Shown here in pieces: positions 44,401-53,860 of a stretch of 64,000 nt of DNA; positions within the stretch are counted from its first letter, which is position 1, and each line of letters begins with the position of its first letter. The notes under the pieces are model-generated. The model did no database searches. It worked only from the letters and a program-made list of their open reading frames with translations, and was not told where the DNA came from. Position numbers and translations under genes: made by a program. This DNA comes from Pseudomonadota bacterium (GTDB taxonomy: Bacteria > Desulfobacterota > Desulfobulbia > Desulfobulbales > JAGXFP01). The stretch spans positions 1 to 64,000 of the forward strand of contig JAHJAA010000006.1 of NCBI GenBank assembly GCA_018814305.1, read 5' to 3'.

Positions 44401-47383
44401 TTTGCAGGCAGGCTTTCATTCATCCATCGCCCTGCCGCTGCAAATCGATGACAGGACCATTGGTTCGCTCAATATTTATGCCGAGGAGCCCGGGTGCTTC
44501 ACCGGGAATGAGTTACAGTTGCTGGTCAATCTCAGTAACTATCTCGCCTACGGTATTAAATCTCTGCGAATGCGAAAAGAACGGCAGTTAGCGCTCGATG
44601 AGCTTGAGCGGCATCGTGAGCAACTTGAAGAACTGGTTGACGAGCGATCTGGAGAACTCAAGCAGGAGATCATTGAACGACGGAACGCAGAAGAGGCCTT
44701 GCAGGAAACAGAGGAACAGGTACGTCTTCTTTTGAATTCCACGGTGGAGGCAATCATCGGTATTGATAACGATGGGACCTGTGTTCTATGCAATCCATCC
44801 GCCTTAAAGATGTTGGGGTATGATGAAGTTTCCATGGTGATCGGGCAAAAAATCCATAAAATGATCAATCCGACTCGATCGGATGGCACTTCCCTTTCGG
44901 AAGAGGAGAGTCTGATTCTAACGAAGTTCCAACGAGGCGAGGGTAGTCATTCGGATAATGAGGTATTCTGGCGCAAGGACGGGACCTCATTCCCTGCTGA
45001 ATTTTGGTCCTATCCCATAAAGAATGGTGATGAGATTATCGGGGGCGTGGTGACCTTTATTGATATAACCGACCGGAAGAAAGCCGAGGCGGAAATATCC
45101 AGGACCATGCAGGACTTAAAGGCCGCCAACACGGCCGCCCAAACGGCGACCAGAGCCAAGAGCGAATTTCTGGCTAATATGAGTCATGAAATCAGGACGC
45201 CCATGAATGCGATCATGGGGATGACCCACCTGGTCAAGCAAACCGAACTGTCGATTCGGCAACGGGACTATCTGAATAAAATTGAATTTTCCGCCAAGGC
45301 TTTGCTAGGGGTCGTTAATGATATCCTGGATTTTTCCAAGATCGAAGCTGGTAAGATGACCATCGAGGAGGTGGATTTCAACCTGGAAGATGTCCTGGCC
45401 GGGGTGGTAAATAACATTTCATTTAAGGCTGAGGAGAAAGCCCTGGAACTGAAGGTCGGGGTCGCTGCCGATGTTCCCTTCAGTTTAAAGGGAGATCCCC
45501 TCCGTTTGGGACAAGTCCTGGTGAATCTTGCCGCCAACGCCGTAAAATTTACCGAATCCGGCCGGATCTCCATTGATGTGGCACTTAAGGAACGGCAGGA
45601 AAATACAGGGGTGTTACGGTTCACAGTTTCCGACACCGGAATCGGCATGTCGGGAAAGCACCAGGAGGGTTTGTTCCAGGCCTTTTACCAGGCTGATACC
45701 TCCACCACCAGAATGTATGGCGGCACTGGGCTGGGACTGGCCATCTGCAAGCGGCTGGTTGATCTGATGCACGGTGAGATAGAGGTGGAGAGTCGATTGG
45801 GAGAGGGCAGCCGGTTTTCCTTTACGGCTGAATTTATGCTCAAGGAAGGAGTCAGTGAGGGGGGGGATGTTTTACCTCCAGGATACCAAGGTGCTCGGGT
45901 TCTGGTGGTGGATGATTCATCCTCGGTCCAGCGGATCCTGGCTGCTTCCCTTGAGTCTTTTTCTTTTGAGGTAGACTGCGCTGATTCCGGAGAGGAGGCT
46001 CTGGAAAAGGTATCTGCTGCGGCCGAAGCTGGTAATCCCTACCGCTTGGTACTGATGGACTGGCAGATGGAAGGGATCGATGGGATTGAGGCAACCCGTC
46101 GTCTGCGGGGACTTCCCCTTGGGGAGCAGCAGCCAGCGGTCATTCTGGTAACCGGGTACGGCAAGCAGGAAGTTATGCAGCAGGCTGAGCAAGGGAGCTT
46201 TAATGGAGTTCTCCTGAAACCGGTTACCCGGAGTGGCATTTTTGAGGAGGTCTGTAACGCGCTTCGTCCGGTGGGATCGAAGGTGATTTTTATGAAGATC
46301 GGTCATGAGGAGAAGCAAAAAAATCTCGAAATAATTAAGGGGAACAAGGTTCTGCTGGTGGAGGACAACGAGATCAACCGCCAGGTTGCCAGGGAGTTAC
46401 TGGAAAGTGTGGGAGTGATCGTTGAAACTGCCGAAAACGGGATGGTGGCCCTGAAACGAAATCGGAAAGAGCAATTTGATCTGATCCTGATGGATATCCA
46501 GATGCCCGAGATGGACGGCACCGAAGCAACCCGACTGATCCGGGAGGCTGAAAGGGGACGAAGAGTGCCGATTATCGCCATGACGGCCCATGCCATGGAT
46601 GAAGCCCGGGAAAATTCATTGGCCGCCGGGATGGATGATCATATCACTAAGCCGATCGATCCGGAAATACTGTATTCCACCATAGCCAAGTGGTTGCAGG
46701 CTAAACCGACCGCGATCTTGCCTGGAACAACTTCGGATACGGCAACCCAGGCCAATCCTTTCCTCGACGTTTTGCCGGACCTGCCGGGATTGGATATCGA
46801 TGACGGTCTGGCCAGGATGGCTGGTAATATAGATGGGTACCGCCGGTTGTTGCTTAAATTTCAGGAAAATCATCAGGGGGAATGTATTCGGATTTTTGAG
46901 ACCCTGGAAAAAGGTGATATGGGTGATGCCGCAGAGAGGGTTCATATGTTAAAAGGGGTGGCGGGGAATATTGGAGCCCGCGATCTCTATATCGCTTTAA
47001 ATGCCCTGGAACAGAGAATTGGCAAAGGTGGTGCCGAGCCTGTTGTTGAGCTTTTCTGGAAGGTAGAAAAGGCCTTTAATCTGTTGTCCTCCTCATTGAG
47101 TCGGCTTCGTGATCAGGATAAGCAGGTATTAACGGGGGGAGAGGTGCCACCTTCCGAACTTCTAGAGATGTTGCAAGGACTTAAAGGGCCCGTCCGGGAG
47201 AGTAACGCTTCTTCCGCCCGGATTCTTGCGAAGATCCTTGATACGGTAGGGGGACCTGAGTTGGTTCCGGATCTTTTTAAATTGTCAGGATTGCTTGAGA
47301 AGTACGATTTTGATCAGGCCCGGATTTGCCTGGACAAGATTATGGATAAACTGCAAGGTGAGATGGAAGAAGATGAAGGATAA
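41387..47383 (+). CDS. Giant hybrid histidine kinase (GAF/PAS, two receivers, HPt)
   Basis: 1998 residues. In order: membrane helix (about 36-56), periplasmic cache-like sensor (about 60-360), second membrane helix (about 365-386), GAF (about 410-575), PAS (about 590-700), two further GAF regions (about 725-890 and 895-1070), PAS (about 1110-1235), histidine kinase core ([14 protein letters not shown] near 1264; [12 protein letters not shown]), receiver 1 (about 1500-1625, [11 protein letters not shown]), receiver 2 (about 1650-1765, [11 protein letters not shown]) and HPt (HMLKGVAGN near 1850). It can run a full phosphorelay alone. The likely output is the HD-GYP protein and the REC-kinase on either side; this is inference. 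Confidence 0.92.
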   Translation: MIVPDHKGWGGKDRSTAGKASWPGSVGSLFRDRVVQVTTLLVVLVVVLAGLTLVRIRARMEDDLRGHLLRVVSSTNTALSAWYFGYLGEFQAIAAQPVFKMLVADLLAGSREPEDLRTHPAQIKLRQVLGFELNSEGVRGITVLSPEGICLFSNREEELGQPHKLAVDQGGLEKIFNGRSQIFIPFSIHATRNNSSGSAPDFGNTMYFVAPVQYPVHAGIAAVLMFEVDSHGDLAKVTDFARYGESAEIYMFNDRGYLMSPSRFGGVLQKLGLLTKAEGLEHGSMLHDPGGSLLDGFRPIRSWSELPLTYSVQRAISTGQAGVNVGGYRNYLGVMVVGAWIWNPDFEYGLAFEIDRNEAFALNDFIRRMVVLALLVTIILFILLEIVLLQRKKRSDSLVLDLGQELAEKEMLGKSLEEGNRVQAIINKLVQLSLVISPLQAKLEKFIDYITLLPALDILPKAAIFLMDEERQVLVMQAQKGLHQSLLSQCAMVAPGRCLCGRAALSRKVIYASCVDEQHEISYEGIASHGHYCVPILTGDQRLLGVFTLYTQADSVRSEKTEEILLAAASATATMIEHQRILDALELSREKYRRLVETLEEKYYFYSINPDGEYVYVSPSIVNILGYLPEDFKIHYARFLTDNPLNSAARSRTKMGLEGETQPSFRIEIFHQDGSRRWLEVSEAPVFDPEGRVLTLEGVANDITRQVVADTLQKDRALQVNQQKNAMQHLAGIDLTDFAVVTERITREAATALDAEFFCIRLFENFSTNLDCTSLYRLSSQEYESCPTLSIQDSAAFFEALQTKRVLVFADVSLEPLLQGLSDRYFSPDEISALIVEGVFSHNLMVGLVCASHVGGPYQWTEDEQSFVHTMADLVNLAIETTERLKAEEALRGSYRTLSLLSQCQHVLLQATNEAGLLDDICNIIVQTGGYLMAWVGFAVHDKDQTVRMAAMSESGKQYLSSIRVSWGENELGFGPTGQAIRQGKVIAVDDLNTDPSYRPWRDFALQAGFHSSIALPLQIDDRTIGSLNIYAEEPGCFTGNELQLLVNLSNYLAYGIKSLRMRKERQLALDELERHREQLEELVDERSGELKQEIIERRNAEEALQETEEQVRLLLNSTVEAIIGIDNDGTCVLCNPSALKMLGYDEVSMVIGQKIHKMINPTRSDGTSLSEEESLILTKFQRGEGSHSDNEVFWRKDGTSFPAEFWSYPIKNGDEIIGGVVTFIDITDRKKAEAEISRTMQDLKAANTAAQTATRAKSEFLANMSHEIRTPMNAIMGMTHLVKQTELSIRQRDYLNKIEFSAKALLGVVNDILDFSKIEAGKMTIEEVDFNLEDVLAGVVNNISFKAEEKALELKVGVAADVPFSLKGDPLRLGQVLVNLAANAVKFTESGRISIDVALKERQENTGVLRFTVSDTGIGMSGKHQEGLFQAFYQADTSTTRMYGGTGLGLAICKRLVDLMHGEIEVESRLGEGSRFSFTAEFMLKEGVSEGGDVLPPGYQGARVLVVDDSSSVQRILAASLESFSFEVDCADSGEEALEKVSAAAEAGNPYRLVLMDWQMEGIDGIEATRRLRGLPLGEQQPAVILVTGYGKQEVMQQAEQGSFNGVLLKPVTRSGIFEEVCNALRPVGSKVIFMKIGHEEKQKNLEIIKGNKVLLVEDNEINRQVARELLESVGVIVETAENGMVALKRNRKEQFDLILMDIQMPEMDGTEATRLIREAERGRRVPIIAMTAHAMDEARENSLAAGMDDHITKPIDPEILYSTIAKWLQAKPTAILPGTTSDTATQANPFLDVLPDLPGLDIDDGLARMAGNIDGYRRLLLKFQENHQGECIRIFETLEKGDMGDAAERVHMLKGVAGNIGARDLYIALNALEQRIGKGGAEPVVELFWKVEKAFNLLSSSLSRLRDQDKQVLTGGEVPPSELLEMLQGLKGPVRESNASSARILAKILDTVGGPELVPDLFKLSGLLEKYDFDQARICLDKIMDKLQGEMEEDEG

Positions 47384-47513
47384 AGCTTCGTTTTCAGGGA
47401 TTGAGATGATTAACCCTTGGGCGGTTTGGCCCTGGTGTGGTAAATTGTCTGAAAATTAATGCAGGGCACAGCTGGACAGTTACATCAAGTTGTATAGAAC
47501 CGAGGTCAGGGGC

Positions 47514-48626
47514 ATGGTGGCACAACGAGAGCGAGACGTCATTTTGGTGGTGGATGATGTCCCGGAAAATATCGATATCCTCGATGCCATTCTGCAACCC
47601 ATGTACACGGTGAAGGCCGCCCTTCGTGGAGAAAAGGCCCTGGAACTTGCCAATACAGCACCTCCACCCGATCTTATTCTGCTGGATATAATGATGCCTG
47701 GAATGGACGGTTATGAGGTGTGCCGACGGCTTAAGTGCTCCGAGGCGACCAGGGACATTCCGGTGGTTTTTGTAACCGCCATGGCCGATATTGATGATGA
47801 AACAAAGGGCTTTGGAATGGGGGCGGCCGACTACATCATCAAGCCGGTGATTCCTTCCATGCTTTTAGCCCGGGTGAAGACCCAGCTGCAACTCCGAAAA
47901 GCCTTGGCGGAGTTGCGACTCCGCAACGAGGTGCTCCTTGCCAATAATCGTTTGCGGGAGCATGTTGAGCAGATCTTTCGGCATGACCTGAAAACCCCCC
48001 TCTCCTTTGCTTTGAATGTCCCCGAAATGTTGATTCGAGAGGGGAATCTGTCTAAGGAGCAGGTTGAGTTGCTGACGCTCTTGAAGCAGGCTGGAAAGCG
48101 GATGCTGCATATCGTCAATCACTATATGGATCTTTTGCAGATTGAGAATGGCACCTATCAGCCGAATCCAGTCCGGGTGGACCTTGTCCCGATGTTTAAG
48201 GAGATCTGTCGGGAACTTTGCGGAGCTGGAGCGAACCTGCCGCGAATTGAATTGGATGGTCGGGTCATAGAAACAGAGGATACCTTTCCTGTACTTGGTG
48301 AAGAGCTGCTTTGTTACGGCCTTTTTGCCAATCTGGTGCGGAACGCCATCGAAGCGGGGACGGATAGTGCAGCGGTGAAAATTTTATTGGAGAGTGGTGA
48401 TCCGGGCCGTATCGTGATTCGGAATCCCGGTGAGGTGGTGCCGGCCATTCGAGAGCGTTTCTTTGAAAAATACGTTTCTGCCGGCAAGTCCAGGGGGACG
48501 GGGCTGGGGACCTATACCGGCAAATTGATGGCCGAGGCAATGGGCGGGGGGGTCTCTCTGGATACCTCAACCCCGGGCCAAACGACTCTCACAGTGGTCC
48601 TTCCTTCCTTTCCCACCGGTCAATGA
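47514..48626 (+). CDS. Receiver-histidine kinase fusion
   Basis: 370 residues from the ATG at 47514, which follows a GAGGTCAGGGG stretch; the track start is a TTG 24 bases earlier. The receiver (about 8-125) is strikingly like that of the HD-GYP gene at 40270 (DDVPENIDI, LILLDIMMPGMDGYEVCRRLK). The kinase part has the H-box FRHDLKTPLSF, an N-box (LFANLVRNAIEAG) and GTGLGTYTGKLMAEAMGG; the usual DxGxG box reads RNPGEV. It is soluble, with no membrane segment. It is probably a mid-relay kinase fed by the hybrid kinase upstream. Confidence 0.88.
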   Translation: MVAQRERDVILVVDDVPENIDILDAILQPMYTVKAALRGEKALELANTAPPPDLILLDIMMPGMDGYEVCRRLKCSEATRDIPVVFVTAMADIDDETKGFGMGAADYIIKPVIPSMLLARVKTQLQLRKALAELRLRNEVLLANNRLREHVEQIFRHDLKTPLSFALNVPEMLIREGNLSKEQVELLTLLKQAGKRMLHIVNHYMDLLQIENGTYQPNPVRVDLVPMFKEICRELCGAGANLPRIELDGRVIETEDTFPVLGEELLCYGLFANLVRNAIEAGTDSAAVKILLESGDPGRIVIRNPGEVVPAIRERFFEKYVSAGKSRGTGLGTYTGKLMAEAMGGGVSLDTSTPGQTTLTVVLPSFPTGQ

Positions 48627-48671
48627 CCTTTACGACCGGGGGATGTCTGCCCTGAAATTCGGAGGTTACGG

Positions 48672-49580
48672 CTACTTTTTCGGTTGGGTCTTCCATCGTT
48701 TATGCATCCAGGCCCATTGTTCCGGGTGGCGCCGGATCACGGTTTCGTAGATATCGGAGCACTTTCTGGTATTGACCAGGATGTCATGGTCGGCATCATC
48801 TGTCTGCGCAAGTTTGATGGGCGGAAGGATTTCCAGCTCGTAGGTACGATCGGGCCGGATGATCATGAACACCGGGATGATTGGGGCTCCGTACTTGCGG
48901 GCCAGGAGGGCTGGGCCGATCGGTGTGTAAGCTGGTCGGCCGAAAAACTCAACAAAGACCCCGTCAGCTTTGGTGTCCTGGTCGATCAGCATGGCAACCG
49001 CCTCGCCCCGCTGGAGACTGCGGATGATCTCCCTGGTTGCGGTGCCCCGGGCTATGTTTTTGTTCCCGGTCATTTCACGTGTTTCAATCAAAATCCGATC
49101 AAGCCTGGGATCAAACAGTGGGGTTCCTACGACCTGCAGGGGGTAGCCGTTCAGGCCGGCCCACGCTGCCATGATCTCCCAATTGCCGAAATGGCAGCTT
49201 AAAAAGATGATCCCTCGTTTTTGTTTGGCCGCTTCGGTCAGGTGCTCTTGTCCATGAACAGTTACCATGGCGTTTAAGTCATTCTTCAGCAGATTGGGAA
49301 GGCGCAGGATTTCTCCTGCAGCCGTAGCGAAGTGGATGAAAACCCGTCGGGCCAGGTCCCTGATTTCCGCAGGGCTCTTCTCCGCGCCAAAGGCCAGTTG
49401 AAGGTGGTGCAGAGTTCGTTTGCGGGGGCTGCTGGCAAAAAGATACGAGAGTTTCCCCAGAAAACCCGTTATCACAAAGGCCGCCCACCTCGGCAGAAGC
49501 CTGGTAACTCTGATGAGCAGCAGGGTCAACAGGTAAAAGAGATCATCGCGGACTCGTTTGTAGAAAGGCTTTCTCTTCAT
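48672..49580 (-). CDS. LpxL/HtrB-like lipid A acyltransferase
   Basis: 302 residues from the Met at 49580; the track start adds 51 residues with no family resemblance. A membrane helix near the N-terminus is followed by the LPLAT motif CHFGNWE (HX4D/E), VGTPLFDPRLDRIL, the GEAVAMLIDQDTKADG block and PIIPVF. The family adds a secondary acyl chain to lipid A at the inner membrane. It points away from the polyene-like cluster, so it may be an ordinary LPS gene beside it. Confidence 0.87.
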   Translation of the reverse strand: MKRKPFYKRVRDDLFYLLTLLLIRVTRLLPRWAAFVITGFLGKLSYLFASSPRKRTLHHLQLAFGAEKSPAEIRDLARRVFIHFATAAGEILRLPNLLKNDLNAMVTVHGQEHLTEAAKQKRGIIFLSCHFGNWEIMAAWAGLNGYPLQVVGTPLFDPRLDRILIETREMTGNKNIARGTATREIIRSLQRGEAVAMLIDQDTKADGVFVEFFGRPAYTPIGPALLARKYGAPIIPVFMIIRPDRTYELEILPPIKLAQTDDADHDILVNTRKCSDIYETVIRRHPEQWAWMHKRWKTQPKK

Positions 49581-49852
49581 CAAAGGTAATCGGTATGGCA
49601 GAGGTTGGCATTTAGAAATGGCGCGCCACTTGGGATCTTCAGTTGAACGCCATGGAAATATATGTAACGTGGCGTCTATAGTAGGCCGACCCTGTTGAAG
49701 AGTCAAGATCCGTGACATTTTCTTGACCCACATGGCCTCAGTTGATATTATCCAAAACTTGTAGATTCGGTCCCGGTTCGGAGTTGTCCGGCCTGGTCAT
49801 TGTTCTCCTCATCATTGTGCGTTAAACCTCCGCCGGCGAACCAACTCGATCA

Positions 49853-50605
49853 ATGTCATCTCAAAAAAAATGCCTCTTTTCTCCTGCCTTTCTGCTCGTG
49901 GGGGTGGTCTTTCTGGTAACCGGTTGTGCGGCCCCCAGCCTGGATCTCTCCCTGAAGCCGGTCGGTTCTTTTGCTGTCAAAGGGACGGCGGCCCCTATTG
50001 TCATTGGGGTCGACGAGTTCATCGACCAACGGCCTCTGACCCGGGGGGATGATAATCAGAAATGGCGCGGCTTTATTCCCGGGGTCCTCTGGATTGAGAT
50101 ATCCACCGATATGCCCGAGATCTATACCCCTTTTTCGCCGTTTAATTCACCGGCTCTGACCCGGAATCTTTCTGAGTCTTTTGCCGGAATCCTCAGCGAT
50201 TATGGAATGACCGAACAGGTAGTGCTGCTCTCCTCCGATCCGTATCGGCAGGTTGATTATCGTTTGGAAGGAGTGCTCTTACGGAGTCAGGTGGTGGAGC
50301 GCTGTTATTATTACGGGTCGTTTATGTATGCCTGGCTGACCAGGGTGTTCGGGTTACCGTATGTTTCATATGAGATTGAGTTGTCGTTACAGCTACGGCT
50401 CAGAGACCTTGCCACGAATCGGATTGTTTGGCAGGGGAGTATCGAGGGTCACCGTTCGGACCGTTACCACAGTGTCTACAATCTTTCTGCCGGACGGAAC
50501 GGGAAGCATCTGATCGCAGCTGATTTTGCCGATATTCTGGCCGATGGGCTCCCCGAGGTTCTGGTTGGGATCCGTGGAGCATTGTCCGGGGAGATCAGTC
50601 ATTGA
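49853..50605 (+). CDS. Predicted outer-membrane lipoprotein
   Basis: 250 residues with a lipoprotein signal (hydrophobic core, lipobox VTGCAA, Cys at about residue 25). The mature part has alternating beta-rich segments (PIVIGVDEFIDQRP, YRLEGVLLRSQVVERC, LQLRLRDLATNRIVWQGSI), like several envelope lipoproteins that work with transport machines. I do not recognise the family. The stop overlaps the start of the next gene, so it is probably the first gene of the lipid cluster operon. Confidence 0.75.
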   Translation: MSSQKKCLFSPAFLLVGVVFLVTGCAAPSLDLSLKPVGSFAVKGTAAPIVIGVDEFIDQRPLTRGDDNQKWRGFIPGVLWIEISTDMPEIYTPFSPFNSPALTRNLSESFAGILSDYGMTEQVVLLSSDPYRQVDYRLEGVLLRSQVVERCYYYGSFMYAWLTRVFGLPYVSYEIELSLQLRLRDLATNRIVWQGSIEGHRSDRYHSVYNLSAGRNGKHLIAADFADILADGLPEVLVGIRGALSGEISH

Positions 50606-51183
50606 ATCAGCAGGACCATTTCATCCGTTCCGTTCTGGCCGACCCGGTTGGGGAAGAGGTGATGGCCGTGCTCGGAGAACTGCCCAAACGTTGGGGGCGC
50701 ATGGACATCCTCAGCCGTCTGGCTGTGGCCGAAGTCGGTCGGGTTTTAAGCGAATGTGGACGATTTGACCAGCGAGCTCCCCGGATTCCCAAGGGGATGA
50801 CGGTCGGGCTTATCGGCGGGACTCGATTCGGGTCTCTCGTCACGGATCTGGATTTTGCTGCCACCTGCAGGAGTGGGGTTAACACAGCCAGTCCGCTCCT
50901 TTTCGGGTATACCCTGCCGAATATCGCCTTGGCTGAGGCGGCTTCACATTATGGGTTCATCGGGCCAGTCTACTCGGTTTTTTCCGATGACCCGATGGCT
51001 GAAGCGGTGCGGGTTGCCGCTCGGTGGCAAGAGAGTGACCCCCTGCTTGGCTTGATGGTCGCCGGGGAAATTGATTTTGTGCCGGAGGTAGCACGTCTGG
51101 CGTTTCAAGCTGGTGAGGTTGACGGAGGGACCGTTACCCCCCTGTTGGGCTGGCTTTCCATAAAATTTACCATTGTGAGTTGA
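50602..51183 (+). CDS. Mini ketosynthase-like protein (no catalytic cysteine)
   Basis: 193 residues from a TTG overlapping the previous stop; an ATG at 50662 is the alternative start. GLIGGTRFGSL followed by ASPLLFGYTLPNIALAEAASHYGFIGPVYSVFSDDP corresponds to the N-terminal half of a beta-ketoacyl synthase (compare SPTLFSHSVFNSAAGYV in the protein at 57714). The nucleophile cysteine and both histidines are absent, and the chain ends early. It may be a structural partner like a chain-length factor. The next gene's ATG lies three bases beyond its stop. Confidence 0.65.
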   Translation: MNQQDHFIRSVLADPVGEEVMAVLGELPKRWGRMDILSRLAVAEVGRVLSECGRFDQRAPRIPKGMTVGLIGGTRFGSLVTDLDFAATCRSGVNTASPLLFGYTLPNIALAEAASHYGFIGPVYSVFSDDPMAEAVRVAARWQESDPLLGLMVAGEIDFVPEVARLAFQAGEVDGGTVTPLLGWLSIKFTIVS

Positions 51184-51185
51184 TT

Positions 51186-52466
51186 ATGTCGCATATCACC
51201 ATTGTCTATCCCAAGTGGCCGAAGATTCCCGAGCAAACCGAATTTCATCTGCCCCCCCATGGGCCGGTTTGCATGGCCGCAGAAATTCCGGCTGAGTACC
51301 AGGTTCGTTTTGTGGATGAAAATGTTGATGCCCTGGACCCGGGTGCGTCCACCGATCTGGTTCTCATCTCCATGATGTTGACCTGCCAGGTTCCCAGGGG
51401 GTTGGAGATCGCCGCCGCCTATCGAGAGAGAGGGATCAAGGTCATTGCCGGTGGGATTGCCACCATGCTCCACGCCGATGAAGTTGAGGCCGGGGTTGAT
51501 GCTATTTTCCTCGGTGAGGTGGAGGATGGGCGTCTGGCTCGGGTTCTGGATGATTGGCAGAAGGAACGGCTGCAGTCCCGCTACGATTATTTTCGTGATT
51601 TTCCGCCCATTGCCTCGGTTGGAACGGCTCGGCGGGAGATCTTGAACCATGAAAAATACGTCTATCGGGGGGTACCCATGGTTGATCTGGTTCATGCCTC
51701 CCGGGGGTGTCGGTTCAACTGTTTCCCCTGCGCCACTGCCTATCTTGGCGGACGCCAGTTCCGGCCTCGGCCCATTGATCGGGTGGTGGAGGAGATTTCC
51801 GGTCTTGAGAACAATCGTCTTTTTCTGGTGGACAACTCTCTGGCTCAGGATCGGGACTGGATCATGGAACTCTTTCAGGCGATGATTCCCCTGAAGAAAA
51901 AATGGGTCTGTCATCCGATTCTCGATGAGGACGAAGTGGTGGCCAAGGCAGCGGAAGCCGGTTGCTGGTATGTGTATCAGGCGGTGTTTGACACCTCGGA
52001 CGTTATCCGGAACCGGGTCAAGCGACTGAAGGATCATGGCATCGGCGTCGAAGCGGCGGTTCTTCTGGGCCCGGACAATCAGGACAAGGATTACATCAAG
52101 CGACTGGTTGATTTTTTATTGGAGATCGACGTGGACATGGCGGAATTTTCTATTCTGACCCCTTTTCCCCATACCCCGGTCACCGATAGTATGGTTAAGG
52201 ATGGGCGAATCCTCCACCGCGACTGGCGGCGCTACACCACCGCCGAGGTGGTTTTTCAGCCCAAACATATGACCCCCGACGAATTGCAGGAGATGTACCA
52301 TTATGCCTGGGACAATTTTTATAAGGATATGTCCCAGTCCCTCCGGATGGCCCGTCTCTTTCAAAAGGTTGTTCGTCGGGAAATGGAAGACGGCACCTAC
52401 ACCTCGCCACCCCGCCTTACTGCCACCCGCCGGGTGTGGCATCAGGAAGGTTCAGGTCTGGTCTGA
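51186..52466 (+). CDS. B12-binding-type radical SAM protein 1
   Basis: 426 residues from the ATG at 51186. An N-terminal cobalamin-binding-like Rossmann domain (about 1-130) contains VIAGGIATMLHADEVEAG and a GEVEDG turn. The radical SAM core has CRFNCFPC (CxxxCxxC) near residue 175 and a TPFPHTP segment. Members of this class methylate or rearrange unreactive carbons in lipids, pigments and antibiotics. The classical DxHxxG cobalamin ligand motif was not seen, so B12 may be bound without a His ligand. The ATG of the next gene overlaps its stop. Confidence 0.82.
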   Translation: MSHITIVYPKWPKIPEQTEFHLPPHGPVCMAAEIPAEYQVRFVDENVDALDPGASTDLVLISMMLTCQVPRGLEIAAAYRERGIKVIAGGIATMLHADEVEAGVDAIFLGEVEDGRLARVLDDWQKERLQSRYDYFRDFPPIASVGTARREILNHEKYVYRGVPMVDLVHASRGCRFNCFPCATAYLGGRQFRPRPIDRVVEEISGLENNRLFLVDNSLAQDRDWIMELFQAMIPLKKKWVCHPILDEDEVVAKAAEAGCWYVYQAVFDTSDVIRNRVKRLKDHGIGVEAAVLLGPDNQDKDYIKRLVDFLLEIDVDMAEFSILTPFPHTPVTDSMVKDGRILHRDWRRYTTAEVVFQPKHMTPDELQEMYHYAWDNFYKDMSQSLRMARLFQKVVRREMEDGTYTSPPRLTATRRVWHQEGSGLV

Positions 52467-53803
52467 TGGGGCTCAACTGCCTGCTGATCTCCACCAACCG
52501 GGTGATCATCCCCTACCCGGTCTATCCCCTGGGGGTGGCCCATTTGATGGGAGCGCTACAGGCCTCGGGACATCGGGTTTCCCATTATGATATTCTTGCC
52601 CAGGGCGGTCTGGCCGGTTTATCCAAGCGGATCAAGGACTTTCAACCCGACCTGGTCGGTTTGTCCATCCGTAATCTGGATACCGTGGACAGTACTGCTC
52701 CAGACGCCTTTGTTGATCAGGCCCGTGAGATCATGGATTTTGTAAAGGCCAATCAAGAGGCCCCGGTGGTCCTGGGAGGACCTGCTTTTTCCATCATGCC
52801 CGAGGCCATGCTTGATCTGCTGGGTGCGGATTACGGGGTGGTGGGGGAAGGTGAACTCCTCTTGCCCTGGTTGGCCGATGAGCTGGCTGCGGGACGACGG
52901 CCCCAGGAGAAAATTCTGAGGTCGGCACCTTCAGGAAACTGCTGGAGGTCCACAGTGTATGACCCCGCCACGGTTGGGTATTATCTAGGCAATGGTGGGA
53001 TGCTCAATGTCCAGACCAAGCGGGGCTGCCCCTATCGTTGTAGTTACTGTTCGTATCCCACCCTCGAAGGTCGGACGTATCGGTTTCGAGACCCTGCTGA
53101 GGTGGCGGCTGAAGTCATCCGTCTGACCCGGGAGCATGGTGCCCGCTATATATTTTTCACTGACTCGGTTTTTAATGACGTGCAGGGACACTACCTGGAG
53201 GTGGCTGAGGCCCTGATTCGGGCCGGCAATACCACGCCCTGGTGTGCTTTTTTTCGGCCCCAGCGGTTGACGGCAGAGGCCTTTCGTCTGATGAAGCGGG
53301 CCGGTCTTGCCGCCATGGAAGTGGGCACCGACGCGGCCTCGGATACAACCCTGAAAGGCTTACATAAGGAATTTACCTTCGCCGAAGTGAAGGAAATTAA
53401 TGATCTGGCCGGCGAATTGGACATCCCCTGCGCCCATTTTATTATCTTTGGCGGTCCCGATGAAGATGCTATCACCCTGGCCGAGGGTCTTGCCAACGTG
53501 GAGCAGTTGACCAACTCGGTGGTTTTCGCTTTCTCTGGCATTCGGGTTTTACCCGGGACCGCCATGTTCGAGCGGGCTGTGGAAGACGGAGTGATGTCCC
53601 GTGAACAATCACTGCTGGCCCCGTTTTTTTATTTTTCACCGAAAATCAGTGAGGAAGAGCTGGACCGGACTCTGCGAAACGCCTGGACAACGCGTTTCGA
53701 CCGAATATATCCGGCGTCCAGGATGCAGGATCGGATTACCTCCCTGCACCAGCGTGGCCACATCGGGCCGCTTTGGGATATGCTGATTCGACGGAGAAGG
53801 TGA
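52466..53803 (+). CDS. B12-binding-type radical SAM protein 2
   Basis: 445 residues; its ATG overlaps the stop of the previous radical SAM gene (TGATG), so both are made together. The N-terminal cobalamin-binding-like domain (about 1-140) has VYPLGVAHLMGALQASGH, LVGLSIRN and PVVLGGPAFSIMPE ... VVGEGE. The cluster site is CPYRCSYC (about residue 189). It resembles BchE/HpnP-like B12 radical SAM enzymes in layout. The substrate is unknown, but position inside a fatty-acid/polyene-type cluster suggests modification of the acyl product. Confidence 0.84.
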   Translation: MGLNCLLISTNRVIIPYPVYPLGVAHLMGALQASGHRVSHYDILAQGGLAGLSKRIKDFQPDLVGLSIRNLDTVDSTAPDAFVDQAREIMDFVKANQEAPVVLGGPAFSIMPEAMLDLLGADYGVVGEGELLLPWLADELAAGRRPQEKILRSAPSGNCWRSTVYDPATVGYYLGNGGMLNVQTKRGCPYRCSYCSYPTLEGRTYRFRDPAEVAAEVIRLTREHGARYIFFTDSVFNDVQGHYLEVAEALIRAGNTTPWCAFFRPQRLTAEAFRLMKRAGLAAMEVGTDAASDTTLKGLHKEFTFAEVKEINDLAGELDIPCAHFIIFGGPDEDAITLAEGLANVEQLTNSVVFAFSGIRVLPGTAMFERAVEDGVMSREQSLLAPFFYFSPKISEEELDRTLRNAWTTRFDRIYPASRMQDRITSLHQRGHIGPLWDMLIRRRR

Positions 53804-53860
53804 CCTTTGACGTTCCTTAACTGCGTTTACTGAACAAGAGCCCTGAGTTCCGCAAGGTAT

